The notes: generated by a model from the sequence alone, not told the origin. DNA of 64,000 nt from Myxococcota bacterium (GCA_023150835.1 JAKLKB010000006.1:27796-91795); one strand, 5' to 3'. Positions 1 through 8,710 are shown, numbered from the stretch's first letter. Numbers and translations are program-made.

Positions 1-135
1 GCGGAGATCAGCAGTGCTTTTGGAGCCGAGGCGGAGATCAGCAGTGCTTTTGGAGCCGAGGCGGAGATCAGCAGTGCTTTTGGAGCCGAGGCGGAGATCA
101 GCGGTGCTTTTGGAGCCGAGGCGGAGATCAGCGGT
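1..135. repeat. 30-bp minisatellite, at least 4.5 copies, inside a CDS
   Basis: Copies start at 1, 31, 61, 91 and 121. The first three are identical; the fourth differs by one base (cagtg to cggtg) and the fifth shares that base before the match ends near 135. The array may continue left of the window. It encodes TADLRLGSKS on the minus strand. Confidence 0.95.
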
Positions 136-603
136 GGGGTGGGCTTCGCCGTCCTCTTCGCCAAAGGGTCCGATCTCGCGAGCGCCGATGCCGAGGATCA
201 TGCGACTGAAAAGCAAGCGTTGACGGGCTTGTTGGAGAAATCGTGGATCGAGGATCGACAGCAGGGCAGCCCATTGTGGAGTGACCCACGAGCCGCGATC
301 AAAGCATTGCCAAGCGAGGGAGAGTGTGTGCGGATCATGCAGGCTTGGGGAGACGAAGATCGCGCCGACCGCGACGAGGTTTTCGCGCCAGTTGGAGTCT
401 TGGATCAGAGCGTGAACTTTGGAGGTGAGGTGGGGGATCGGGCGGAGAACCTCTTGGACGGTGCGGAATAACGCGGTGGTTGCGAGCGGATCTTCGTAAA
501 GATTGAGCAGCGCGTGTATGGGTGAGATGCGCTGTTGGTTTCCAACAAAAAGCGGCGCAAAGTCTTGGCGAAGCGCTGCGGAAGGGGTGAGTTGGGCGGA
601 CAT
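1..603 (-). CDS. Partial CDS, unknown protein ending in 10-residue tandem repeats (3' end outside window)
   Basis: Reading leftward from the ATG at 601-603, one frame stays open for 201 codons to the window edge without a stop, so the C-terminus is missing. AGGAG six bases before the ATG supports this start. Residues 1 to about 155 look helical and soluble, rich in Leu, Ala and Arg (for example LRQDFAPLFVGNQQ, LLNLYEDP); I do not recognise the family. From about residue 157 the protein becomes consecutive copies of TADLRLGSKS, encoded by a 30-bp repeat that is a multiple of three and keeps the frame. No signal peptide or membrane segment is visible. It is divergently oriented from the brnTA pair. 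That it is coding rests on the long open frame, the good ribosome site and the in-frame repeat; the function is unknown. Confidence 0.6.
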   Translation of the reverse strand, partial: MSAQLTPSAALRQDFAPLFVGNQQRISPIHALLNLYEDPLATTALFRTVQEVLRPIPHLTSKVHALIQDSNWRENLVAVGAIFVSPSLHDPHTLSLAWQCFDRGSWVTPQWAALLSILDPRFLQQARQRLLFSRMILGIGAREIGPFGEEDGEAHPTADLRLGSKSTADLRLGSKSTADLRLGSKSTADLRLGSKSTADLR

Positions 604-754
604 AGGGCGCTCCTGTTTGTACAAAAGGCAAGAGATCCTGCATCGTTGGGTGGGGGCGCAGGTGGCTCTCAAGATAGTTTGGGGCGGTGCGGATGGCCAG
701 ACGCGAAGAGAAGTTCGGCTTTTTCTTTGCTCGTGCGCTTGACGTTCTGTTTTG

Positions 755-772
755 TATGGATAATTGTCCATA
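755..772. promoter_or_regulatory. Near-perfect 18-bp palindrome upstream of brnT (candidate BrnA operator)
   Basis: TATGGATAATTGTCCATA reads the same on both strands except for one symmetric base pair on each side of the AATT core. It lies about 30 bp before the brnT start, and a TTGACG hexamer (739-744) sits just upstream as a possible -35. BrnA antitoxins are ribbon-helix-helix proteins that repress their own operon, so this is the natural operator candidate. The symmetry is seen; BrnA binding is inferred. Confidence 0.5.
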
Positions 773-802
773 TACGATAAACCACCCAAGAAAGGAAAGC
801 GT

Positions 803-1078
803 ATGGATGTCGGTTACGTCTGGGACGAATCAAAGTACGAGAAAACAAAAGAAAAGCACGGTGTGACGTTTGCTGAAGTTGTTTATGCGATGGAAGATCC
901 CAACAGTTTAGACGAACAAGAATTTCGTAACGACGAAGAACGCTGGGTGAGCGTGGGTTCCACGTGGGAGGGGCGTGTCATCGCCGTCGTTTACAACTGC
1001 GACGAATTTCCTCTTTACCGCATCATTACTGCTTTCCAAGCAGAAGGGAGTTGGCTCGATGAGTACCGAAAAACCTGA
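803..1078 (+). CDS. brnT: BrnT-family ribonuclease toxin
   Basis: This 91-residue protein has the BrnT (DUF497) layout: an N-terminal strand VGYVWDESKYEKTKEKHGVTF with the conserved KHGV, then a central region RWVSVGSTWEGRVIAVVY and a C-terminal YRIITAF-like strand. BrnT toxins are RelE-fold ribonucleases that slow translation when free of BrnA. An upstream in-frame ATG at 764 lies inside the palindrome. The ATG at 803 follows AAAGGAA at good spacing and gives the usual N-terminus, so it was chosen. The end overlaps brnA by 20 bp, the standard toxin-first order, implying translational coupling. Confidence 0.85.
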   Translation: MDVGYVWDESKYEKTKEKHGVTFAEVVYAMEDPNSLDEQEFRNDEERWVSVGSTWEGRVIAVVYNCDEFPLYRIITAFQAEGSWLDEYRKT

Positions 1079-1409
1079 CGAAATCGATATCCTACGAGAA
1101 GAGATTCTCGCGAGGAAACCGAACCCCGATTCGATTTCTCGCGGGCTTGAGCGTAGAAAACAGCGATTGCAAGAGGCCATAAAAACGAAAATATCCATCC
1201 GCATCGACGAGGACATTTTGCAAGAGTTTAAAGCCCTCGCACAAGGGAAAGGCTATCAAGCACTGATCAATCAGGCGCTTCGCGAATGGTTGGTGGTCGG
1301 TGGTCTGAGGGAACTTTTGCGCGAAGACGTGGAGCAACTCATCCAGCACACCATCCAAACAACCCTTTCTTCCGTTCAAAACCCGGTACAAAAAAGAGCG
1401 AGCAAATAG
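1059..1409 (+). CDS. brnA: BrnA-family ribbon-helix-helix antitoxin
   Basis: This 116-residue protein starts inside the end of brnT. Residues about 46-80 (KISIRIDEDILQEFKALAQG followed by KGYQALINQALREWL) form the ribbon-helix-helix DNA-binding fold of BrnA/DUF4415 antitoxins. The N-terminal half is charged and likely helical, and about 30 residues follow the DNA-binding region. It should neutralise BrnT by direct binding and, with BrnT, repress the operon, probably at the palindrome at 755-772. The open frame extends upstream, but only the ATG at 1059 gives the expected protein. Confidence 0.85.
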   Translation: MSTEKPDEIDILREEILARKPNPDSISRGLERRKQRLQEAIKTKISIRIDEDILQEFKALAQGKGYQALINQALREWLVVGGLRELLREDVEQLIQHTIQTTLSSVQNPVQKRASK

Positions 1410-1430
1410 GGTCGCCACGATTTGCAGTAG

Positions 1431-1620
1431 CGGTCCTGTTCTTGGGCAGCCACGGGGCTGCATCTGCCGATCACAGCACGGAGGATTTTGTATCATACGA
1501 TCTCCGAGAGACGTGTGATCGAAGGGTAGGTGCGATCCGCTGTAGACGCCCTATTGTTGGGCAGCCACTGGGGGCTGCCCCTACGTTTTTCGGTCACAGC
1601 ATGGAGGGATTTCGTATCAC
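1431..1620. repeat. Dispersed repeat family A: one half copy and one full copy
   Basis: A half copy (about 1431-1496) ends in tttgtatcat, and a full copy (about 1494-1620) runs from atacgatctccgag to ggatttcgtatcac. The centre holds the hairpin GGGCAGCC...GGCTGCCC (about 1559-1580). Related copies are at 9146-9250, 23086-23201, 38135-38254 and 61020-61136, with partial ones at 50353-50404 and 60889-60950. The outer ends form a long inverted repeat related to GATACGAAATCCG/CGGATTTCGTATC. No gene is seen between brnA and the DCC gene. Confidence 0.8.
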
Positions 1621-2069
1621 TCGCTTTCGATCCATCGCTTTCGCTCCTCTACGGTCGGTATCCTGCAAGCGTTGTATCGTCCAAAAAGGCGGTAGCGGTA
1701 GCGCGCAAAAAGGCGATAAAAAGCGTTGAGTAAAAAAAGCGGTATCCATCTCATAAAGATCAAGGATGGAAAAAGGCGGGGGTATATTTCTCGGGCTGCA
1801 CGACCATCGAGCAACAACGTCTCCGAAGGGGTGCCCGCATGGAGCAGCAAATAGATACCATCGATATCGTCTATTTTGCCACCGTGGCGTTGCAAAGCAG
1901 CACGCGCATAACCTCCTTGAAGATAAGCAAAAAAGAACTGCTTTTTCGCATCGTGTTTCAACAAGAAATGGACAAACCAATTGCAGTACACGCAGGTTCC
2001 GTCGATAAAGACGACGTGGCGTTGGTTGGGGATGGCTCGTTCGGGCGGAGGTTCGATCATGGCGGTCAC
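1617..2069 (-). CDS. DCC-family thiol-disulfide oxidoreductase-like protein (DUF393)
   Basis: This 150-residue protein carries the family signature near its N-terminus: [16 protein letters not shown], with Asp23 and the Cys26-x-x-Cys29 pair after a short beta strand. DCC proteins are predicted thioredoxin-like proteins with a DxxCxxC centre; their substrates are mostly unknown. The rest includes [13 protein letters not shown] and a hydrophobic segment around [18 protein letters not shown], as usual for the family. Its ATG overlaps the stop of the upstream carboxyltransferase gene by four bases (ATGA), so the two are co-transcribed and probably translationally coupled. Why a redox protein sits with an acyl-CoA carboxylase subunit is not clear from the sequence. 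Confidence 0.8.
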   Translation of the reverse strand: MTAMIEPPPERAIPNQRHVVFIDGTCVYCNWFVHFLLKHDAKKQFFFAYLQGGYARAALQRHGGKIDDIDGIYLLLHAGTPSETLLLDGRAAREIYPRLFPSLIFMRWIPLFLLNAFYRLFARYRYRLFGRYNACRIPTVEERKRWIESE

Positions 2070-3676
2070 ATGCGAAAGACGCCGTAGCGTGTGGGGTTGG
2101 GGGGGGCTTGCAAGGTGACGGCAAGCGCAAGGCCGAGGATATCGCGGGTGTGGGTGGGATCGATCACGCCGTCGTCCCAGAGGCGGGCAGTCGAGTAATA
2201 AGGATTGCCTTCGCGCTCGTATTTTTCGAGGATAGGGGCTTTGAAGGCGCGAGCCTCTTCGTCGGACATGGCGGATTGTCCGAGGCGTTCGGCTTGTTGT
2301 TGTTTGACGGTGTAGAGGACGTTTGCGGCTTGTTCACCGCCCATGACGGAGATGCGGCTATTCGGCCACATCCAGAGGAAGCGCGGAGCATAGGCACGAC
2401 CGCACATGCCGTAGTTTCCAGCCCCAAAGGAGCCGCCGATTACGACGGTGAGCTTGGGTACTGCGGCGTTGGAGACGGCATGCACCATCTTGGCTCCGTC
2501 CTTGGCGATGCCGCCGGCCTCGTAGTCGCGCCCGACCATAAAGCCAGTGATATTTTGTAAGAAGATCAACGGGATACCGCGTGCCGAACACAGCTCGATA
2601 AAGTGGGTTCCTTTGAGGGCCGATTCGCTGAATAAGATGCCGTTGTTGGCGACGATCCCGACGGGATAACCGTGAATATGCGCAAAAGCACACACCAACG
2701 TCGTGCCATAGCGGGCCTTGAATTCGCGCCATTGACTGCCGTCGACGATGCGGGCCATGACTTCGCGGACATCGTAGCCGATGCTTGTGCGCGGTGGGAC
2801 GATGCCGTAAAGCTCGATCGGATCGTAGAGGGGTTCTTCGGGGGACTGGACTTGGGCGTGGATCTGGAGGTTGCGGTTGAGGGATTCCACGATCTCGCGG
2901 ACTTGTTCGATCGCATCGTGATCGTCGACTGCGAAGTGATCCGCAACGCCAGAGATCCGTGTGTGGACATCCGCTCCACCGAGATCTTCGGCGGTCACTT
3001 CTTCGCCTGTGGCGGCCTTAACGAGCGGTGGGCCAGCCAGAAAGATCGTGCCGTTGCCTTTGACGATCACGGCTTCGTCGCTCATCGCGGGGATATAGGC
3101 CCCGCCCGCTGTACAAGATCCCATCACGCAAGCGATCTGCGGGATACCCAGCGAACTCATCTGTGCTTGGTTAAAGAAGATCCGCCCGAAGTCATCGACA
3201 TCAGGGAAGACCTCATCTTGCATCGGCAAAAACGCCCCGCCCGAATCCACAAGATAGATGCAAGGCAGGTGATTCTCTTGGGCGATGTATTGGGCGCGTA
3301 GGTGCTTTTTAACCGTCATCGGAAAATAGGTTCCGCCTTTGACCGTCGCATCATTGGCGACGATCATACAAGGCTGCCCGTGAACACTGCCGATCCCCGT
3401 CACGATCCCCGCTCCCGGGGCCTCACCTTCGTAAAGATCCCACGCTGCAAGTGGCGATAGCTCTAAGAACGGAGAGCCCGGGTCGATCAAACGCTCGATG
3501 CGCTCGCGTACAAACAGCTTTCCGCGTTTTTCGTGCTGTTGGCGGGTTTTGTCGCCGCCGCCCTTACGCACAAGCACCATCCGTTCGCGCAACTCCTCCG
3601 CTAAACCCCGATTGTGGGCCTCATTCTCTTTGAAGGTCTGGCTTTCTGTTTTGATCAGCGATTGAAAGATCTGCAT
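2066..3676 (-). CDS. Acyl-CoA carboxylase carboxyltransferase (beta) subunit, methylcrotonyl-CoA type
   Basis: This 536-residue protein matches the usual length and architecture of biotin-dependent carboxyltransferase beta subunits. It has an N-terminal crotonase-fold half with [38 protein letters not shown] and [16 protein letters not shown], then a C-terminal half with [34 protein letters not shown] and [18 protein letters not shown]. These segments are closest to methylcrotonyl-CoA carboxylase beta (leucine breakdown) rather than propionyl-CoA carboxylase. It moves CO2 from carboxybiotin to the acyl-CoA. No biotin carboxylase subunit is in the window, so the partner must lie elsewhere. The frame opens further upstream, but the ATG at 3676 follows AAGGAAG and gives the family N-terminus (MQIFQSL). 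Confidence 0.9.
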   Translation of the reverse strand: MQIFQSLIKTESQTFKENEAHNRGLAEELRERMVLVRKGGGDKTRQQHEKRGKLFVRERIERLIDPGSPFLELSPLAAWDLYEGEAPGAGIVTGIGSVHGQPCMIVANDATVKGGTYFPMTVKKHLRAQYIAQENHLPCIYLVDSGGAFLPMQDEVFPDVDDFGRIFFNQAQMSSLGIPQIACVMGSCTAGGAYIPAMSDEAVIVKGNGTIFLAGPPLVKAATGEEVTAEDLGGADVHTRISGVADHFAVDDHDAIEQVREIVESLNRNLQIHAQVQSPEEPLYDPIELYGIVPPRTSIGYDVREVMARIVDGSQWREFKARYGTTLVCAFAHIHGYPVGIVANNGILFSESALKGTHFIELCSARGIPLIFLQNITGFMVGRDYEAGGIAKDGAKMVHAVSNAAVPKLTVVIGGSFGAGNYGMCGRAYAPRFLWMWPNSRISVMGGEQAANVLYTVKQQQAERLGQSAMSDEEARAFKAPILEKYEREGNPYYSTARLWDDGVIDPTHTRDILGLALAVTLQAPPNPTRYGVFRM

Positions 3677-3913
3677 CAACGCTTCCTTGGCTCGTGGTCT
3701 GTGAGCGATGGGTGGCCGTTCGTTGCGACACCCCATCCAACGGGCTTCTCGTGTGACCCTGTTTGGAGCGTCTCTTGTACCCACAATCTTCGACCACAAC
3801 AAGGGGGTATGTCCTGTTCGTGGAGGGTGGATTCGTTTCTTCGTCGTGCTGTTTGAAATGCCGCGAACACGGGGGGTTTCCTATCTATTGCTTTGTTGGG
3901 CCGTCGCGTGGTT

Positions 3914-4077
3914 CACAGCCAGCCCGCTGTTGATCCGCCAAGTGGCTCACAGCCAGCCCGCAGTTGATCCGCCAAGTGGCTCACGAAAGCCTCGATGTTC
4001 GGTCGCTTTGTTCACAGCCAGCCCGCAGTTGATCCGCCAAGTGGCTCACGAAAGCCTCGATGTTCGGTCGCTTTGTT
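3914..4077. repeat. 65-bp minisatellite with a truncated first copy
   Basis: Two 65-bp copies (3948-4012, 4013-4077) consist of a 34-bp part beginning cacagccagcccgcagttga and a 31-bp part beginning cacgaaagcctcgatgttcg. A copy of only the 34-bp part precedes them (3914-3947). A further partial start (cacaacaagcccg) at 4078 enters the 3' end of the PLP-enzyme gene, whose stop codon lies at the array edge. A short fragment resembling the start of family B lies at about 3854-3882. Confidence 0.9.
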
Positions 4078-5168
4078 CACAACAAGCCCGTTGCAACGAA
4101 GCGTTCAAGCTGCTCCCAAGGGACGCGCAGATCGAGCTTTTCTTGTTGCAGCCATTCATCGCTAAAGTACCGATCTTTGTAGCGATCGCCTGCATCGCAG
4201 ATCAATGTCACAACGCTGCCTGTTTGGCCTTCTTGGAGCATCTTGCTGATCAAACCAAATGCCGCAAAGACGTTCGTTCCCGTCGATGCGCCGACCTTTT
4301 TTCCGAGATAGCGTTCCAAAAAGCGCGTGGTTGCGATGCTTTGTTCGTCGGAGATCTGTACAGCATCGTGGATCACGTCGGGCAAAAAAGAAGGTTCAAC
4401 ACGCGGCCGCCCGATGCCTTCGATGCGCGAACTGGCGCACATCTTGAGATGTGGATCGCGTGTCTTGAAATACTCGTAAAACACCGACCGTTCTGGGTCT
4501 GCAAGAATAAGCTGTGTTTGGCCCCCGCACTCCAAGGAATAACGCAGATAACGACCGATCGTGGCGCTGGTTCCGCCCGTCCCTGCGCTCATGACGACAT
4601 AGGCAGGGGTTGGATAAGGCTCTTGCTTCATTTGATCGAAGATGCTTTGTGCGATGTTGTTGTTGCCCCGCCAATCGGTCGCTCGTTCGGCGTAAGTGAA
4701 CTGATCCATATAGTGGCCGTTGCGTGTGCGTGCGATCTCCTCGGCGGAGGCGTAGATCTCCGCTGGTGCGACCCGCTCACAACGCCCCCCCCAAAACTCG
4801 ATCTCTCGGACTTTTTGCGAGGCTGTTTTTTCGGGAATCACCGCGATAAAGGGCAATCCCAACAGCCGCGCAAAGTAGGCTTCCGAGATCGCCGTACTGC
4901 CCGAAGAAGATTCAACGATGGGCGTGCCTTCGCCGATCCAGCCGTTGCAGATCGCATACAAAAACAACGACCGCGCAAGTCGATGTTTGAGACTGCCTGT
5001 CGGATGCGTTGACTCGTCTTTGAGATAGAAATGGATATCGTGTTTTTGTAAGATCGGAAACATCGGCTTGAGCAGATGTGTATCCGAAGATCGCGTAAAA
5101 TCCGCATGGATCTGTTGGATCGCCCAACGCACCCAGTTGCTGCAATACTTGGCTTTTGAATGAGTCAT
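4077..5168 (-). CDS. PLP-dependent cysteine synthase-family enzyme, Cds1-like (probable L-cysteine desulfhydrase)
   Basis: This 363-residue protein has the fold-type II PLP signature. The Schiff-base lysine is Lys61 in HPTGSLKHRLARSLF, the substrate loop is SSSGSTAIS (87-95), and a glycine-rich phosphate loop SAGTGGTSATIGRYLRYS follows. DESTHPTGSLKHR and YAICNGWI resemble the Cds1 branch, whose characterised members degrade cysteine to H2S, pyruvate and ammonia, more than CysK or CysM. The C-terminal part (GKKVGASTGTNVFAAFGLI, DAGDRYKDRYFSDEWL) also fits this branch. The ATG at 5168 follows GGAG at six bases. Cysteine synthase or cystathionine beta-synthase activity is an alternative. The leader contains a 9-bp-periodic repeat (5191-5229) and the 3' end abuts a 65-bp array. 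Confidence 0.8.
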   Translation of the reverse strand: MTHSKAKYCSNWVRWAIQQIHADFTRSSDTHLLKPMFPILQKHDIHFYLKDESTHPTGSLKHRLARSLFLYAICNGWIGEGTPIVESSSGSTAISEAYFARLLGLPFIAVIPEKTASQKVREIEFWGGRCERVAPAEIYASAEEIARTRNGHYMDQFTYAERATDWRGNNNIAQSIFDQMKQEPYPTPAYVVMSAGTGGTSATIGRYLRYSLECGGQTQLILADPERSVFYEYFKTRDPHLKMCASSRIEGIGRPRVEPSFLPDVIHDAVQISDEQSIATTRFLERYLGKKVGASTGTNVFAAFGLISKMLQEGQTGSVVTLICDAGDRYKDRYFSDEWLQQEKLDLRVPWEQLERFVATGLL

Positions 5169-5190
5169 CAGTTGCTCCAAAATACAAAAA

Positions 5191-5229
5191 GAGTCCACGG
5201 AAAGCACGGAAGGCACGGAAAAAGAGTCC
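5191..5229. repeat. 9-bp-periodic repeat, left arm
   Basis: Three imperfect units (acggaaagc, acggaaggc, acggaaaaa) lie between gagtcc motifs. The reverse complement closely matches the end of the right-hand array near 6133-6166, so the two lie inverted around the GxxExxY gene. Confidence 0.8.
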
Positions 5230-5231
5230 GC

Positions 5232-5291
5232 GTACAACGACCAACGGGAGTTTCACGCTTCGTACAACGACCAACGGGAGTTTCACGCTTC
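5232..5291. repeat. 30-bp tandem duplication
   Basis: Two identical copies of a 30-bp unit (5232-5261, 5262-5291), beginning gtacaacgaccaacgggagt, sit between the Cds1-like gene leader and the 3' end of the GxxExxY gene. Confidence 0.9.
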
Positions 5292-5311
5292 GTAAAGCAT
5301 GGACAACACTG

Positions 5312-5734
5312 TTAGAGAAGAAGGCGCTCGATGGTTGCTTTGGGATGGCATCCAAAATTGGCTAACAGGCCGACTTTCAGCCCTGTAGATTTCAGGTAGT
5401 TGAGCAGTTGTGCTTTATGTTCGCCGGTGGTTTGGCTGAGGGCTTTAATCTCCAAGATAACCGAATTGTAGCAAATGAAATCAGGCCGATAGTAGTGCTT
5501 CAATGGTTCGCCTTTGTAGGACAGTCGCAATTCGCTTTGTGCCGCGAAAGGGATGTTTGCTTTGGCGAATTCTTTTTCCAAGCACTCTTGATACACAGCT
5601 TCGAGAAATCCGCAACCCATCTCTCGGTACACCTCAAAGATCGCGCCTCGGATCGCGTAGGTTTCTCGTTCGTGGAGTATGGTTGTTGTTTTTGGATAGG
5701 TGGGAGGAAGGAATGTTGGATCGCTGGGGTTCAT
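5312..5734 (-). CDS. GxxExxY family protein (PD-(D/E)XK nuclease-like)
   Basis: This 140-residue protein shows the family motif GCGFLEAVY (41-49, G-x-x-E-x-x-Y) and the nuclease-like triad RPDF (Asp85) and LEIKA (Glu95, Lys97), followed by a C-terminal LLNYLKSTGLKVGLLANFG strand-helix element. The family is small, often multicopy, and its function is unproven; the fold suggests a metal-dependent nuclease. Start is the ATG at 5734 with AAAGG nine bases before. The gene lies between inverted 9-bp-periodic repeat arrays (5191-5229 and 6022-6166), which suggests it may travel as a unit. Confidence 0.85.
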   Translation of the reverse strand: MNPSDPTFLPPTYPKTTTILHERETYAIRGAIFEVYREMGCGFLEAVYQECLEKEFAKANIPFAAQSELRLSYKGEPLKHYYRPDFICYNSVILEIKALSQTTGEHKAQLLNYLKSTGLKVGLLANFGCHPKATIERLLL

Positions 5735-6021
5735 CGTTTTCTACCTTTCTTTGTTTCTAGCGTTGTTTCTTGTGAGATTGCTTGCTGTCGGCAAGATTGC
5801 TTGTTGTCCTGTGATCGGGTGTGCTCTACGCTTCGAATGTTTCGGGATGAGTTGCGTGCGCTGGACGAGGGCACTCGCTGCTTGCTTTATTGTCGGCGGT
5901 GTTGGATTCTTGTTTTGTTGGTCGGTGTTTTCATTTTTTTGCGGTGGGCGTGGGGAGGTTGTGCTTTGATAGAGCGAGTCGTGTCTTACGAAGCGCTAGG
6001 CCCTCTTTGGCGGCCTGCCTT

Positions 6022-6166
6022 GGAGTCTTCTTGCCTTCTTTCTGTGTTGTCTGTGTTGTCTGTGTTGTCTGTGTTGTCCGTGTTGTCCGTGTTGTCCGTG
6101 TTGTCCGTGTTGTCCGTGGAGTCTTCTTGCCTTTTTTCCGTGTTTTCCGTGTTTTCCGTGGACTAT
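6022..6166. repeat. 9-bp minisatellite arrays, right arm
   Basis: About 8.5 copies of tctgtgttg/tccgtgttg (6041-6117) are followed by a second copy of ggagtcttcttgcctt and three copies of ttttccgtg (about 6137-6163) ending in gac. The last part is the inverted counterpart of 5191-5229. The rest of the 626-bp gap 5735-6360 shows no convincing gene: the plus-strand hydrophobic frame near 5700-5969 has no ribosome site. Confidence 0.9.
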
Positions 6167-6360
6167 TCTTTCTGGCTTGGTAGGTTTCGTGTTTGATCGG
6201 GCGATTTACGCCAAGGAGAAAACTGCGACGAATCGAGTCCGCCCCATCCACCGAGTATTGCACTCGTACCATTGTTTCGGATCTGTTCGTGTTTTTCTGT
6301 TGATTACGCTGTGCTTGTTCTGTTTGGCCTGTACATCCTAGAGGATAGGAGTTGTGTTGG

Positions 6361-8667
6361 ATGAGTCACACCCAGCGTTTCGGTCGAGGCGGTGCCGTTT
6401 TTTACGGTGTTGTGGTTTTGGTGATGGTGCGGTGGTTTTTTGGGATGGTTTTTGATGGAGCGTTTGTGCAAGCGCAACCGATTCCTCCAGAGATCGAGCG
6501 GTCTATTCGGGATTTGCGTGATGCTGCGGATCCGAGGGTTCGTGTGCGTGGAGCAAAAGCCTTGGGGCAGAGCGGAGCCAAAGCAGCGCCTGCTGTGGCG
6601 GTGCTGGTGCGAACATTGAGCGAAGAAAACGAGGGCGTGGTTCGTCGGGAGGTGGTCAAGGCTTTGGGTCAGATCGGCGTGGTGGCCAAGGCAGCGATCC
6701 CTGCGTTAATCGAGGCTTTGTGCGATCCCGATGCAGATGTGCGCCCCCAAGCAGCCGAGGCGTTGAGAGCGGTGGGAACGGTAGCGATCCCTGCACTGAT
6801 CTACGCGGTACACCATCCCTTTTGTTGGAACGCCCGCTATCTCGCCATCAAAACGCTCGGTGAGATCGGGGGAATGGATCGATCGGCGATCAAGGCGATC
6901 GTTCAGAGCCTCAAAGATCAGCGTTTCGAGGTTCGTCGAGAGGCCGCGTTGGCGTTAGGCAAGATGGGGGTAAAAACGAAGTATGCGCTCCCTGTATTCA
7001 TCGAGTTGTTGGGGGATAAAGAGGCGTGGGTACGCCAAGAAGCCGCAAAGTTGTTGCGTGAGAGGGGGGATTTGGCGGTTCCTTTGCTGACGAGGGCTTT
7101 GTGGCATCCAAAGGAAGAGATCCGTATGGGGGCGATTGAAGTGCTGGGCAAGATGGGGCAGCTTACGAGCGATAAGCTGGTGAGAGCCTTGGGGGGGGCG
7201 TCTTGGGCCGTGCGCTGCGATGCTGCGAGGGCTTTGGGCAGGATGGGGAAGGCTGCTCGGCCTGTGATCCCTGCGCTGATTCGGGCTTTGCGCGATCCGA
7301 GTCGTGATGTTCGCGCTTGTGTTGTCCAAGCCTTGGGAAAGATGACCGACACCGCGCTCCCCGCCATCACGGCGGTTTTGGGTGATCCCGATGCGCGTGT
7401 TCGGGCGAAAGCAGCCCAAGCCTTGGGAGATATCGGACCTGCCGCCAAGACAGCGATCCCAGCGTTGATCGTGGCATTGCGCGATCGTGAGTTGGAGGTG
7501 CGCGAGTCTACGTCATTGGCGCTCGCAAAGATCGGAGCATCGGCAGTTCCAGCGTTGATCGTGGTGTTGCGCGACAAGGAATGGTTGGTGCGCGGTGATG
7601 CCGCCAAAACACTTGCAAAGATCGGTACAGAAGCGAAAGAGGCGGTTCCAGCGTTGATCGTGGCGTTGCGTGATGAAGTGAGGGAAGTGCGTGTTGTGGC
7701 CGCCAAGGCTTTGGGGAAGGTGGGTGGGGCTGCGAGGGCAGCGGTCCCTGCACTGATCGAGTCATTGCGCACAGAGCAGATCGGAAGAGTGCGCGCTCGA
7801 TCTGCTCAGGCGTTGGGGCAGATGGGGGATGCGGCAAGCGCGGCGATCCCTGCACTTGCGTCGGCTTTACGCGACAAACACTCGGATGTTCGACAACAGG
7901 CTGTTCGTGCGTTGGGCCGTATCGGGGTTCGAGCCGTGTTTGCGATCCTTGGGCAAGCTTTGCGCGAACCTGATTTGGAAGTTCGACGGCTTGCAGCGGA
8001 GGCACTCGGTCAGATCGGTGTGGCCGCCCAATCGACGGTCCCTGCGCTGGTTGAGGCGTTGCGTGATCAAGAAAAAAAAGTGTGTGTGTCTGCGGCCCGA
8101 GCCTTGGGGCGGATGGGCAGCGCTGCAAGACAGGCGGCTCCTGCGCTGGTGGGAGCGATTCAGGATCCAGAAGTGCGTGCTTCGGCGGTCGAGGCGCTTA
8201 AACGGATGGGCAGCGCAGCGAAGCCAGCGATTCCCGCGCTGTTGAAGGCTTTGGGCGATCTGGATCCGAGCGTTCGCAGCATCTCTGCCGAGCTGTTGGG
8301 GTCGATCGGGAGTGCCACCAAACCAGTGATTAGGGTGCTGGTTCGGGCTTTGCGCGATGAAGAAGATGAGGTGCGTGTTCGTGCGGCCTTGGCTTTGGTT
8401 TGCCTGAACGCCTCAAAGCGTGCGGTATCCGTGTTGCTCAAGGCTTTGCGGGAGAAGCAACGGCTTGCTCGTCTTCGATCGGTGCGGCTGCTTGGGAAGA
8501 TGGGAGCGGGGGCTCGATCCGCGCTGCCTGCGCTTCATCAGGCCAAAAAACAAGCGACGGATCGCCTTTTTCAGGCCGCGATCACAGAAGCGATCACCGA
8601 TATCTCCCGCCCTTCTGTTTCGTTGTGCCCCTTTTCGGCGTCTCCTCCTCGCTCTCGGCGGCCTTGA
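6361..8667 (+). CDS. Exported HEAT-repeat (PBS-lyase type) solenoid protein
   Basis: This 768-residue protein begins with a probable signal or anchor segment: a basic N-terminus, a hydrophobic run (AVFYGVVVLVMVRWFFGMVF), then VQAQPIPPEIE. The rest is an almost continuous array of about 19 HEAT-like repeats of about 35 residues, with recurring pieces such as AIPALIVALRD, EVRxxAAKALGKIG and VRARSAQALGQMG. Such solenoids are scaffolds for protein-protein contact; no enzyme motif is present. The start chosen is the ATG at 6361, after AGGAG (6348-6352) nine bases upstream; a TTG at 6352 overlaps that ribosome site. It precedes the LRR gene on the same strand, separated by a 42-bp repeat array. Confidence 0.85.
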   Translation: MSHTQRFGRGGAVFYGVVVLVMVRWFFGMVFDGAFVQAQPIPPEIERSIRDLRDAADPRVRVRGAKALGQSGAKAAPAVAVLVRTLSEENEGVVRREVVKALGQIGVVAKAAIPALIEALCDPDADVRPQAAEALRAVGTVAIPALIYAVHHPFCWNARYLAIKTLGEIGGMDRSAIKAIVQSLKDQRFEVRREAALALGKMGVKTKYALPVFIELLGDKEAWVRQEAAKLLRERGDLAVPLLTRALWHPKEEIRMGAIEVLGKMGQLTSDKLVRALGGASWAVRCDAARALGRMGKAARPVIPALIRALRDPSRDVRACVVQALGKMTDTALPAITAVLGDPDARVRAKAAQALGDIGPAAKTAIPALIVALRDRELEVRESTSLALAKIGASAVPALIVVLRDKEWLVRGDAAKTLAKIGTEAKEAVPALIVALRDEVREVRVVAAKALGKVGGAARAAVPALIESLRTEQIGRVRARSAQALGQMGDAASAAIPALASALRDKHSDVRQQAVRALGRIGVRAVFAILGQALREPDLEVRRLAAEALGQIGVAAQSTVPALVEALRDQEKKVCVSAARALGRMGSAARQAAPALVGAIQDPEVRASAVEALKRMGSAAKPAIPALLKALGDLDPSVRSISAELLGSIGSATKPVIRVLVRALRDEEDEVRVRAALALVCLNASKRAVSVLLKALREKQRLARLRSVRLLGKMGAGARSALPALHQAKKQATDRLFQAAITEAITDISRPSVSLCPFSASPPRSRRP

Positions 8668-8710
8668 GATGGCGAGGTGGGGCTTCCACCGAAGTGTGCG
8701 GGCGTATGTT

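Noticed and set aside
5700..5969. Hydrophobic plus-strand frame in the gap upstream of the HEAT gene
   Set aside because: No ribosome site, overlaps the GxxExxY gene start region, and composition follows from T/G-rich repeat DNA.
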